NCBI GenBank assembly: GCA_964544055.1
Contig: CAZJAA010000004.1
Coordinates: 62,001 to 126,000 of the forward strand
Reading direction: 5' to 3'
Source: SIG299 sp964544055
GTDB lineage: Bacteria; Bacillota; Clostridia; Lachnospirales; Lachnospiraceae
Length of the DNA: 64,000 nt
Shown here: in pieces, positions 40,054 through 47,885 of the stretch
Numbering within the stretch: the stretch's first letter is position 1
Layout of the letters: the number at the start of each line of letters is the position of its first letter
The notes under the pieces: model-generated
Databases searched by the model: none
Seen by the model: only the letters and a program-made list of their open reading frames with translations
Told to the model about the DNA's origin: nothing
Made by a program: the position numbers and the translations under genes

Positions 40054-40722
40054 TTATTTTACCTCCACACCGCCAAAAAGAGCTGTTGCATTGATATATA
40101 CCGTTGGTCCTCCCACCGGTGTATAATTTCTGTTGTTGCTGCATCCACCAAACAGGGATAAATCGCTGAACTTTACAGAAACGTTTGCCGGAAGCAGAAT
40201 ATCCACTCCACCGAAGACTGCAAGTGCATCAATCGAAATGTTTTCTTCAATTTGTGCTCCGCGAAGGTCAATCGTCAGGCTGCCAAACACTGCTTCTCCA
40301 TCCATTCCGTAAAAGGAATCCTGCACCATAAGCTTTTTCCCTGAAAAAACTACCAGTTCTTCCATCCGCTTGTCATTCGGCACTTTAACTCTGCCAAATC
40401 CCAGATGAAACAGATTTTTAAACACCAGAACAATACCGATAATCACCAGCACTACCGGTCCAGCCATACGATAAAGTATTTCCCATGGAAGATAGCCCTG
40501 ACAGCATGCCAGCAATGCTACACCTAAAAACAGGCCAATCGAATTTCCAATGCGTATTCCATTGCCTATCATTCCAATCAGCGATGGAATAATTAAAAAC
40601 ATTGTCCACCAGCCGGCAAACAGCAGATTAAATTCCCATGCGCCCACTATGCTGCCAATAATTCCAACACCAAGCACAATAAAAAATAATCCCCACAACG
40701 TACTGCCAATTCTTTTTCTCAT
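40054..40722 (-). CDS. LiaF-like membrane protein
   Basis: 222 residues: four hydrophobic segments in the first ~105 residues (LFFIVLGVGIIGSIVGAWEF, WWTMFLIIPSLIGMIG), then a small beta-rich domain with FGS/FGG repeats (AVFGSLTIDL, AVFGGVDILLPANV, ALFGGVEVK), as in LiaF and DUF5668 proteins. In Bacillus LiaF restrains the LiaRS cell-envelope stress system; no LiaRS genes are in this window. GGAGAAAAGTT precedes the ATG at 40722. A related protein is encoded at 55229-55978. Confidence 0.8.
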   Translation of the reverse strand: MRKRIGSTLWGLFFIVLGVGIIGSIVGAWEFNLLFAGWWTMFLIIPSLIGMIGNGIRIGNSIGLFLGVALLACCQGYLPWEILYRMAGPVVLVIIGIVLVFKNLFHLGFGRVKVPNDKRMEELVVFSGKKLMVQDSFYGMDGEAVFGSLTIDLRGAQIEENISIDALAVFGGVDILLPANVSVKFSDLSLFGGCSNNRNYTPVGGPTVYINATALFGGVEVK

Positions 40723-40772
40723 AACTTTTCTCCTCACTTTTTTTGTAAATTGGTATCATCATTTCTAATACT

Positions 40773-40801
40773 ATCTTACATGCAAAAGGCGAAAGAATCA
40801 A
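40773..40801 (-). promoter_or_regulatory. promoter of the LiaF-like/DUF4097 operon
   Basis: Minus strand TTGATT (40796-40801), 17-base spacer, TAAGAT (40773-40778). Confidence 0.6.
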
Positions 40802-40932
40802 ATTAATGTTCCATTAGAAAACAGACCCGGTTTTCATTTTATTGTAATGTTTTTTTTGCATCCTGTCTTTTATTTGTATATTGCTTGCATATTACGATTA
40901 AAAATCCCCTTGTTTTTGTAAAATTCCGGCAG

Positions 40933-40968
40933 TAAAAAACCCTGGAAACACTGATGTTTCCAGGGTTT
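40933..40968 (-). terminator. terminator of the infC-rpmI-rplT operon
   Basis: Fourteen-base perfect arms (AAACCCTGGAAACA and complement), four-base loop and U-run, ten bases beyond the rplT stop. Confidence 0.92.
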
Positions 40969-40977
40969 GCGTTTTAT

Positions 40978-41334
40978 TTAAGCTAATTTGCTCTTTGCAA
41001 CTTCTGCAAGTGCTGTGAAAGCAGCTGCATCGTTAACTGCAAGTTCAGCGAGCATCTTTCTGTTAATCTGGATGTCAGCCTGCTTTAAACCATACATAAG
41101 CTTGCTGTAAGAAAGACCATTCATTCTGGCAGCTGCATTGATTCTTGCAATCCATAACTGTCTGAACTGTCTCTTCTTTTCTTTTCTGCCTGCATAAGAG
41201 GACGTTAATGCTCTCATTACGGACTGCTTTGCAACTCTATACTGTTTGCTTCTGGAGCCTCTATAGCCCTTAGCCAGCTTTAATACTCTGTTATGCTTCT
41301 TCTTAGCGTTCATTCCGCCTTTAACTCTTGCCAT
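40978..41334 (-). CDS. rplT: 50S ribosomal protein L20
   Basis: 118 residues, basic, begins MARVKGGMNAKKKHNRVLKLAKG and contains the long N-terminal helix that enters the ribosome plus RQLWIARINAAAR. Early 50S assembly protein and, in Firmicutes, the repressor that acts on the infC leader. AAGGAGGGAAAAAGACA precedes the ATG. Last gene of infC-rpmI-rplT. Confidence 0.98.
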   Translation of the reverse strand: MARVKGGMNAKKKHNRVLKLAKGYRGSRSKQYRVAKQSVMRALTSSYAGRKEKKRQFRQLWIARINAAARMNGLSYSKLMYGLKQADIQINRKMLAELAVNDAAAFTALAEVAKSKLA

Positions 41335-41361
41335 TGTCTTTTTCCCTCCTTACACCAAATC

Positions 41362-41559
41362 CTACAGATATGGTAAAATCTTCTTCATATTCTTTTCGTT
41401 TGTCTTGTCCATCATTTCTGCTTTTCTAAGATCTCTCTTAGTCTTTCTGGACTTCTTTGTGAGGATGTGCTGCTTACCAGCCTTCATTCTCTTTAACTTT
41501 CCTGTACCAGTCATTGTAAAACGCTTTGCTGCTGATTTACTTGTTTTTACCTTAGGCAT
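41362..41559 (-). CDS. rpmI: 50S ribosomal protein L35
   Basis: 65 residues, very basic: MPKVKTSKSAAKRFTMTGTGK, HILTKKSRKTKRDLR. Sits between infC and rplT as in most bacteria. AAGGAGGAAGAAACA precedes the ATG. Confidence 0.98.
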   Translation of the reverse strand: MPKVKTSKSAAKRFTMTGTGKLKRMKAGKQHILTKKSRKTKRDLRKAEMMDKTNEKNMKKILPYL

Positions 41560-41630
41560 TGTTTCTTCCTCCTTAATACTTTCCGAGTAACCCGGAATTT
41601 TTCCATTTTACTTAATGCTTTCGCAATTAA

Positions 41631-42137
41631 CTAACGTTTTTCACCCAGAAACATAATCATGCTTCTGCCTTCCATTTTAGCTGGCTTTTCGATTACAGCA
41701 ACATCTGAAATTTTTTCAAAGAAGCTGTCAAGAATCTGCTTACTGCTTGTCATATGTGCCATTTCTCTGCCGCGGAAGCGAAGTGCAACTTTTACCTTGT
41801 CTCCCTTGGTAAGAAATTTCTTTGCCTGATTTGCTTTTGTATTCAGGTCATTCTCATCAATATTTGGAGATAAGCGAATTTCCTTTACTTCAGTGACTTT
41901 CTGCTTCTTCTTGGCTTCTTTTTCTTTTCTTGCCATTTCGTAGCGGTACTTGCCGTAATCAACAATTTTACATACCGGCGGTTTTGCAGTCGGAGCAATC
42001 TTAACCAGATCAAGTTCTGCTTCCTTTGCCATCTTTAAAGCATCTTTTGCGGACATAATACCTAACTGTTCGCCATCTTCTCCGATTAAACGGATTTCTT
42101 TGTCTCTGATTTGTTCGTTAATCATTAATTCGCTAAT
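41631..42137 (-). CDS. infC: translation initiation factor IF-3, probable ATT start
   Basis: 168 residues: N-domain (INEQIRDKEIRLIGEDGEQLG), linker, C-domain (EIRLSPNIDENDL, KVALRFRGREMAH). GGAGG lies nine bases before an ATT at 42137 (reading ATT-AGC-GAA-TTA-ATG), while the first ATG (42125) is 21 bases away. infC uses rare AUU starts in many bacteria, allowing IF-3 to limit its own synthesis, so ATT is chosen. Upstream open frame runs through the leader and is not coding. Confidence 0.92.
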   Translation of the reverse strand: MSELMINEQIRDKEIRLIGEDGEQLGIMSAKDALKMAKEAELDLVKIAPTAKPPVCKIVDYGKYRYEMARKEKEAKKKQKVTEVKEIRLSPNIDENDLNTKANQAKKFLTKGDKVKVALRFRGREMAHMTSSKQILDSFFEKISDVAVIEKPAKMEGRSMIMFLGEKR

Positions 42138-42380
42138 AGTTCTGCACCTCCAAAAGATAATGAACCCTGCCCAGAAAGCAAACTTAACTCTGCCTGTTGG
42201 GCAAAACAAAAAGGATAATCCAAGAAGCTTAGATTATCCTTTACTTTCTGCTGTTTATGCGCATTAACAACCGTATTGCAATGCATCATGTTAGAAAATA
42301 ACCAAACCCTTTTGCGACTGATGTGCGGAGGGTGAGAGTGGATACTCTGCTTCTTAGCGGACGTTTGTACGTCACATACT
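42138..42380 (-). promoter_or_regulatory. infC leader (probable L20-type attenuator)
   Basis: A ~240-base leader with a terminator in mid-course (arms AAAGGATAATC/GATTATCCTTT, 42204-42242, U-run after it) and other paired stretches. In Bacillus the equivalent leader is controlled by ribosomal protein L20 through premature termination; gene order and layout match, but the L20-binding fold was not verified. Confidence 0.65.
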
Positions 42381-42385
42381 CAAAT

Positions 42386-42414
42386 ATGTTAACACAGTTT
42401 TTTTTCTCTGTCAA
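42386..42414 (-). promoter_or_regulatory. promoter of infC-rpmI-rplT
   Basis: Minus strand TTGACA (42409-42414), 17-base spacer, TAACAT (42386-42391). Confidence 0.75.
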
Positions 42415-42422
42415 CACTTTTT

Positions 42423-42935
42423 TTACATTTCTTCTAAATATTTTTTATAACCAACGGTTTCAATTTTTTCCTTTTTCGCCATAACGCCGTCCTTTAAGCA
42501 TGCTGCATAGTCCTCAATTTTCTTTAGCATTGCATCATCCGATACTGCCAGCATCTTGGCTGCGAGAATACCTGCATTCTGTGCACCGTTGATGGCTACC
42601 GTTGCCACAGGAATACCGCTTGGCATCTGCACGATGGAATATAAGGAATCCACACCGCTTAATGTTTTTGTGTGAATCGGCACACCAATGACCGGAAGCG
42701 GAAAGATAGCGGCACACATACCCGGTAAATGGGCAGCTCCGCCGGCTCCAGCAATAATTACCTTAAATCCCTTTTCCTTTGCCGTCTTTGCATAATCAAA
42801 AAATACATCCGGCATACGGTGGGCTGAAATTACCGTCACCTCGTAATCGATGCCGAACTTGTCCAACATTTCTGCTGCCTTGCTCATGATTGGAAGGTCT
42901 GAGTCACTTCCCATTACAATTCCTACTTTTGCCAT
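42423..42935 (-). CDS. purE: N5-carboxyaminoimidazole ribonucleotide mutase
   Basis: Purine synthesis step converting N5-CAIR to CAIR. 170 residues, class I PurE: MGSDSDLPIMSKA, VISAHRMPD, AGAGGAAHLPGMCA, with the catalytic His in AHR/AHLPG. GGGAGGATAAAATT precedes the ATG at 42935. No other pur genes are adjacent; the M29-type peptidase gene ends 25 bases upstream. Confidence 0.95.
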   Translation of the reverse strand: MAKVGIVMGSDSDLPIMSKAAEMLDKFGIDYEVTVISAHRMPDVFFDYAKTAKEKGFKVIIAGAGGAAHLPGMCAAIFPLPVIGVPIHTKTLSGVDSLYSIVQMPSGIPVATVAINGAQNAGILAAKMLAVSDDAMLKKIEDYAACLKDGVMAKKEKIETVGYKKYLEEM

Positions 42936-42960
42936 AATTTTATCCTCCCTGTACACTCGT

Positions 42961-44991
42961 TTATTTTTTAGAATCTTCATACTCTTCTAACGGCTCGTTC
43001 AGTTCTTCCGTGCCCGGCAGGACAAAACGCCCATTCTGAAGGAGTATGGTTTTACTTCCATCCTTCTTTAAGGAAGAAATTTCTCCAATTTCACCATACG
43101 GAATCGTAATGTCGGTATGGCAGTTAAAATAAGCTTTTTCCGGCTCCGTTTTCCGCAAAATAGAGATTTCATTGTCTCTTGCAATGATTTCTTTTCCGTC
43201 CCGGTTATATACCTTGTGGTCTTCGCTCCGCTTGTAGCAGGTATCTCCAATAGCGAAATGCGGTCCTGTTTTTTCTGCAATGAGAATCGGAAGCTTTGCC
43301 GCAATGTCGAACCTTTCGCCCATTACAAAAGCGGTGGTGTTTGTACCGATGGCAAACTCTCCAAGCGGCAGAAAATCGTGGTGGAACAACAGATTCTCTG
43401 AAAGGAATTTCTGATTTTCCTCCTCGGTGGCAAAATTCTCACACGAAAGCTTTGTTGTGCGTCCATTTTCGAACCATACCTTCAGGTTTTTATATTCATA
43501 CCCATTTAAAAACACCTTGGAAACATGCAGCAGTCCATTTGTTCCCGCCAGCACCGGAGAAGTAAACACCTCTCCCACCGGAATGTTTACATCCGCTGTA
43601 CAGTTTTCAAATTTTGTCTGCTGTGCAGGATGTTCGGTTTCTATTAGCTGCACGGTTAAATCCGTTTCATTTCCCTGTGCTCCGAGAATGCGGCAGGCAT
43701 AACCGGTATCCAGCTCATCAATCAGTGTCTGCTGGATTTTGGTATACTTTTCGTTTGACAAGGTATTGCAGCGCACGGTTTCCGCAAAAATTTCTTCGAA
43801 CCTTTCTCCAATGGACGGCACCGGATAAGCAATAATCGTAAACGAGGTTTCCTCATTCTTAATATAGGTATAGGCAATCTGCGCATACTTCTGGTCAAAT
43901 TCACGGTCTAATTTAATCTGACGTTTGTCTAACTGCGCCGTTTCCTTTTTGTTGACCGGTTTAAAATCAGGTTCTCCAAAGGTTTCTACTACCGCCGGAC
44001 CAATATACATGGAAAGAATGTCTTTGTTTTCTTCATAAACAACAGACATATCTTCCAGAAAACGGTTGACATACACCTTATCAAACACCAAAGCATAGTC
44101 TTGACGGTGGTCGTACTCGTACTGGCGGTTCACCTTGGTCAGCATACCGCACTGGTGAACCGATACCCGCACTCCCTGCGCTTCGAAACGTTTTATTGCA
44201 GCCGCTGCCATTCGTTCGAAGCCAATTGGACATAGCATCAGTGCGACTCCGTTTTCTTTCCGTTCTACGCCCATGGTCTCAAAACCACGGAGATAGCCAC
44301 CCACATAAGTATCTGCCATCGCATTGATTTCTTTCTGGGACAGCTTATTTAAAAATGCTGCGGTCTTACGTTCCACATCCGTAATATACGCACCGTAACG
44401 ATATAAATTTCTTTCATCTGCAGTATCACCAAGCACAATTTCCAGGAATGGAGACAGCTCCGGCTGATACTGATTTCGAACCGTCTGTTCCAGAAATTCT
44501 CTACGGTAATCCATTAAGAAATCTTTATACGCTGCTTTTGCATCTTTTGCAGCATATTCATCATATTCCTCATAGCGTCCGTACACTTCCAAAAAAAGCT
44601 CCATTAGAATCGTCTGAAAATACAACTTCTGTCTTGCCGCATACTGCACCAGCTCCATCAGCTTTGCCGAAAGTGCAGAAAGAATTCTTCCCTCCCGTAC
44701 TCCAAACTTTTTTACTGCATAGGCCGGATTGGTATAGCTTGTTTCATATTGTTCTGGTATAATTTTTTCATACAGGCGATCATTCCATGCTTCCAGTTCC
44801 ATTAACGGAAGCTTTGCATAGACTCCGCTGCACACCAGTTCTGCCATGGCAACGGTGCTTTCGATAAATTCCGCCTCTTTTTTAAAGTACTCCTGATATT
44901 TTTCCGGAACCTCCTGCTTTTCTGTAATTTCATGGATACGTTCCGTGCAAAGTGCATAGCGTTCCTTGATAAAATCCATATTTTGTTCCAT
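42961..44991 (-). CDS. M29-like aminopeptidase with long N-terminal extension
   Basis: 676 residues. The second half matches M29 metallo-aminopeptidases: NIPVGEVFTSP (metal Glu), FLPLGEFAIGTN (Glu), GPHFAIGD (His) and HTDITI (His-Asp) near residues 460-640. M29 enzymes are about 370-410 residues; here ~280 helical residues with no recognised domain come first (AKLMELVQYAARQK, FLMDYRREFLEQ). GAGGAAAACA precedes the ATG at 44991. The extension could be a regulatory or oligomerisation domain. The overall family is known in Lachnospiraceae as annotated leucyl aminopeptidase; substrate unknown. Confidence 0.75.
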   Translation of the reverse strand: MEQNMDFIKERYALCTERIHEITEKQEVPEKYQEYFKKEAEFIESTVAMAELVCSGVYAKLPLMELEAWNDRLYEKIIPEQYETSYTNPAYAVKKFGVREGRILSALSAKLMELVQYAARQKLYFQTILMELFLEVYGRYEEYDEYAAKDAKAAYKDFLMDYRREFLEQTVRNQYQPELSPFLEIVLGDTADERNLYRYGAYITDVERKTAAFLNKLSQKEINAMADTYVGGYLRGFETMGVERKENGVALMLCPIGFERMAAAAIKRFEAQGVRVSVHQCGMLTKVNRQYEYDHRQDYALVFDKVYVNRFLEDMSVVYEENKDILSMYIGPAVVETFGEPDFKPVNKKETAQLDKRQIKLDREFDQKYAQIAYTYIKNEETSFTIIAYPVPSIGERFEEIFAETVRCNTLSNEKYTKIQQTLIDELDTGYACRILGAQGNETDLTVQLIETEHPAQQTKFENCTADVNIPVGEVFTSPVLAGTNGLLHVSKVFLNGYEYKNLKVWFENGRTTKLSCENFATEEENQKFLSENLLFHHDFLPLGEFAIGTNTTAFVMGERFDIAAKLPILIAEKTGPHFAIGDTCYKRSEDHKVYNRDGKEIIARDNEISILRKTEPEKAYFNCHTDITIPYGEIGEISSLKKDGSKTILLQNGRFVLPGTEELNEPLEEYEDSKK

Positions 44992-45069
44992 TGTTTTCCT
45001 CATCTTTCCAATCGTTTAAATTTCTTATCGCTCTATTTGTATTTTTTCTTTTTGCCGTTTGAAAACTGC

Positions 45070-45390
45070 TTATAGAATTGCAACTCCCATAAAATACAAG
45101 GAAAAATAAACAACAAACAATATCCCGTTTGCTGACATTCCAACGATTGGAAGTGCATAATAGACATCTCTTTCCTGAAAGCCACGCCATGCCGTTATCA
45201 TTCCGGCAATTGCAAATAAAGCATCCAGAACTCCTATGGTTCCAACGAGCATGGGAGCAGCACCCCCACTGACGGAAGAGCTGATACACAATGCCAGAAA
45301 TATAAGCCAGGCGATTCCACCAATAACGATAGAGGCAACACCCCGAGAGGAATGTCTGCGACCTGCAAAATGAAGTGCTGTTTTTTTCAT
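45070..45390 (-). CDS. small membrane protein of unknown function
   Basis: 106 residues with three hydrophobic segments (VASIVIGGIAWLIFLALCIS, MLVGTIGVLDALFAIAGMIT, GILFVVYFSLYFMGVAI) and a conserved-looking RGFQERDVYYALPIVG loop. It resembles the DUF6142 proteins of Lachnospiraceae, by recollection. It starts nine bases after the VanZ-like gene; the ribosome site is weak, suggesting coupled translation. Confidence 0.65.
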   Translation of the reverse strand: MKKTALHFAGRRHSSRGVASIVIGGIAWLIFLALCISSSVSGGAAPMLVGTIGVLDALFAIAGMITAWRGFQERDVYYALPIVGMSANGILFVVYFSLYFMGVAIL

Positions 45391-45398
45391 ATACTAAT

Positions 45399-45857
45399 TC
45401 ATTTTCCCTTCTGTTTTCCGGTCAGTGGTTTCCAGATAAAATGGTATACCAGAAAACCAAGCAGACCGCCAATCGTATTTAAAAAAATATCATCAATGTC
45501 AAAAGCACCAACCTTGGTAAACAGCTGGATGGATTCTACCAGCAGGCTGAATAGTGCCGAACAAAGCGTGCAGCCAAATACGTTTTTCCCAAGGCGGCAC
45601 AGCATTGCAAGAAAAAAACCAAACGGTGCAAACGCCGCAATATTGCCAAGTAGATTTAAAAGCACAATACGCATTCCAAGCGTTTTGCGATTATTCCAAA
45701 AACGACTGATTTCTTTAAAAAATTTTAAATTGTAACGATATTCACCGTCCATTGTTCTGCCATACGTTTCTGAAAAAAACAGCAAATAGCACAATACGGA
45801 CAAATATATTATAAAAAGTACCACAGCCAATGGATGCGGTGCAGCTTTCTTCTTCAT
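45399..45857 (-). CDS. VanZ-like family membrane protein
   Basis: 152 residues, four membrane segments; the VanZ signature is visible in NLLGNIAAFAPFGFFLAML, ESIQLFTKVGAFDIDDIFLNTIGGLLG. VanZ relatives lower teicoplanin or lipoglycopeptide susceptibility in some species; most chromosomal ones are of unknown role. The ATG at 45857 (MKKKAAPHP) has GGGGAGAAAGAGA before it; an ATG ten codons upstream also has GAGG and cannot be excluded. Confidence 0.82.
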   Translation of the reverse strand: MKKKAAPHPLAVVLFIIYLSVLCYLLFFSETYGRTMDGEYRYNLKFFKEISRFWNNRKTLGMRIVLLNLLGNIAAFAPFGFFLAMLCRLGKNVFGCTLCSALFSLLVESIQLFTKVGAFDIDDIFLNTIGGLLGFLVYHFIWKPLTGKQKGK

Positions 45858-46001
45858 TCTCTTTCTCCCCAAACCGTTGATACACATTTCCTCTAACAAT
45901 AGAGTATACTGTATCGCCAGTAGATATGCAAGCAGGAATTTCTCCAAATTTTTTTGTAATTCCAGTATTGTTCAGACAGTGACAGAGATTTTTTAAAAGA
46001 C

Positions 46002-46027
46002 AAGGCAGGAATTTTCACTCCTGCCTT
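46002..46027 (-). terminator. hairpin after the GGDEF/EAL gene
   Basis: Arms AAGGCAGGA/TCCTGCCTT around eight bases, with a weak U-rich tail on the minus strand, 65 bases past the stop. Confidence 0.6.
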
Positions 46028-46093
46028 TGTACCTGTTTTCAATTATTTTAGTACTTAGAAAAAAACCGTTCCGCTTTTATTGCTTTTTGCCCT

Positions 46094-47758
46094 TTATTTT
46101 ACATAATCTTCAACAAAATTTTCATAAGAACAAGGTTTTCCAAAGTAATAACCCTGAATATAATCCGGTCCCATCTTGCAAATCTGGTTAAGCTCGTCCT
46201 CGGTTTCAATACCTTCAATACAGAACTTGGAATCAATGCTGTGCGTCATGTCTGCCATGTACTGCAACAGCTTAAACTCGTAGTTATTCTTTAATGCTTT
46301 TAAAGTAAAGGAACGGTCAATCTTAATTGTATTTGGTGTCAGGCGACTTAAATAGTGGAAATTGGAATAGCCTGTGCCAAAATCGTCCAATGCAAGCGGA
46401 ATACCGTATTTTTTTAAGCCCTCGCAGAAACGGATGAAGTTGTCGTTTTCTTCCAGAAATCCGCTTTCCGTTAATTCCACAATAAGACTTTCCGGATTCA
46501 GATTGTATTTTTTTAAGCCCTCCAGAATGTCATCCAGAATATTGCTTCTTAACACCTGCACATAAGACAGGTTGACCGAAATGCGAAAATCAGGAATCGT
46601 TTTCTGCAGTTCCCGGCAGCATTCCATTGCTTTGTATAAAATCCAACGTCCCACCGGAATAATCAGGCTGCTGTCCTCTAACAGAGGAATAAATTCAAAC
46701 GGAGTAACATTTCCCTTTTCTGCACAATAAAAACGCATGAGTGTTTCGGCACCAATCAGCTTTTTTTCTTTGACATCGACAATTGGCTGAAAGAATGCTT
46801 GAAAGCCTTCGAAATTATGATTGATGGCATTACGCATAATTTTAGTGAGTTCTTTTCTATGCGTAAAGGCATGATAATCTTCTCTGGTGTAGATATAATA
46901 TTTGTTTTTGCCGTCATCCTTAGCCTCATTTAAGGAAAACTCCGACAGCTTCATAAGATTGTAGTAGGTGTGGTTTACAACATTGCCAAATTCCAAAATT
47001 CCGGCAGAAATTGTATAAAATACCTCATACTCATTCTCGGCGATAAACTCATTAATTTTGCTGCGGATAGCATCGTAAATGCGGATTGCCTCTTCATAGC
47101 TGCGACCGGAAAAATCAACCACCGCATATTCATCGGCAACAATACGGTAAAGCTTCTGATCCGGACGGATGGAGGCTGAAATGCATTCTGCGGTTTTACG
47201 GAGAATCATATCACCGTAATCCATGCCCTGCTTTTCGTTAATTTCCTTGAAGCGGTCAATACCAAGGCGCAACATAAAGCCCTGCAGACGACCGTCATGC
47301 TCTACCAAATCACGCTTTAAACTGGATTCTCCAAGCAGACCACTGACGTTATCTGCCATTTGTTTTTTACCAACCTCATTGATACAACCGATTAAAAATT
47401 CCGGTTTTCCATCTGCATCACAGGTTACTCTGCCACGGCAATTAATCCAGACTGCTCTGTGTTCCTGGTCGTACCAGCGATATTGAATATCATGGAACTG
47501 TTTTTTTCCTGCTTTAATAAGTTCCAAATCCTCCAGCACCATCGGCAGGTCTTCCGGCAAAATTGCCTTTTTTAAATTTTCAGAAACATCATGAAATTCT
47601 GCACTAGGAAGTAAAAAGCGAACTGCTGCATTTTTTGAAATGCAGTAAAAATCGTTCTGCAAATCCATAATATACAGATAATCATTCATACTGGTATCCA
47701 ATGTTTTGATTACATTTTTAAATTGTTCAATTGAGATTCTCTCCAGTTTCTCTTCCAT
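46094..47758 (-). CDS. PAS-GGDEF-EAL protein, GGDEF degenerate, EAL apparently intact
   Basis: 554 residues, cytoplasmic. A PAS-like sensor (about 20-130), a diguanylate cyclase fold whose signature reads VADEY in place of GGDEF (about 205-215), and an EAL domain from about 300 with GAETLMRF, VNLSYVQ, VELTESGF, LDDFGTGYSNFHYL, KIDRSF and CIEGIETEDEL. All usual metal and catalytic acidic residues of the EAL domain are present, so it should hydrolyse cyclic di-GMP, with the cyclase part perhaps binding GTP as a regulator. A c-di-GMP receptor candidate (PilZ) is at 58255-58890. Start preceded by GCGGAGAA; promoter at 47836-47864. Confidence 0.9.
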   Translation of the reverse strand: MEEKLERISIEQFKNVIKTLDTSMNDYLYIMDLQNDFYCISKNAAVRFLLPSAEFHDVSENLKKAILPEDLPMVLEDLELIKAGKKQFHDIQYRWYDQEHRAVWINCRGRVTCDADGKPEFLIGCINEVGKKQMADNVSGLLGESSLKRDLVEHDGRLQGFMLRLGIDRFKEINEKQGMDYGDMILRKTAECISASIRPDQKLYRIVADEYAVVDFSGRSYEEAIRIYDAIRSKINEFIAENEYEVFYTISAGILEFGNVVNHTYYNLMKLSEFSLNEAKDDGKNKYYIYTREDYHAFTHRKELTKIMRNAINHNFEGFQAFFQPIVDVKEKKLIGAETLMRFYCAEKGNVTPFEFIPLLEDSSLIIPVGRWILYKAMECCRELQKTIPDFRISVNLSYVQVLRSNILDDILEGLKKYNLNPESLIVELTESGFLEENDNFIRFCEGLKKYGIPLALDDFGTGYSNFHYLSRLTPNTIKIDRSFTLKALKNNYEFKLLQYMADMTHSIDSKFCIEGIETEDELNQICKMGPDYIQGYYFGKPCSYENFVEDYVK

Positions 47759-47835
47759 TTCTCCGCACCTCGTTTTCTGCTCTTCTGTTTCCTTTCCTGA
47801 TGTCAGTCTGCATAAAACTTATCTACTTATTCTGA

Positions 47836-47864
47836 ATTATACTACATTTTGGTAAAATATGCAA
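47836..47864 (-). promoter_or_regulatory. promoter of the GGDEF/EAL gene
   Basis: Minus strand TTGCAT (47859-47864), 17-base spacer, TATAAT (47836-47841). Confidence 0.75.
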
Positions 47865-47885
47865 CACCTTACTGATTGGAGTTTC

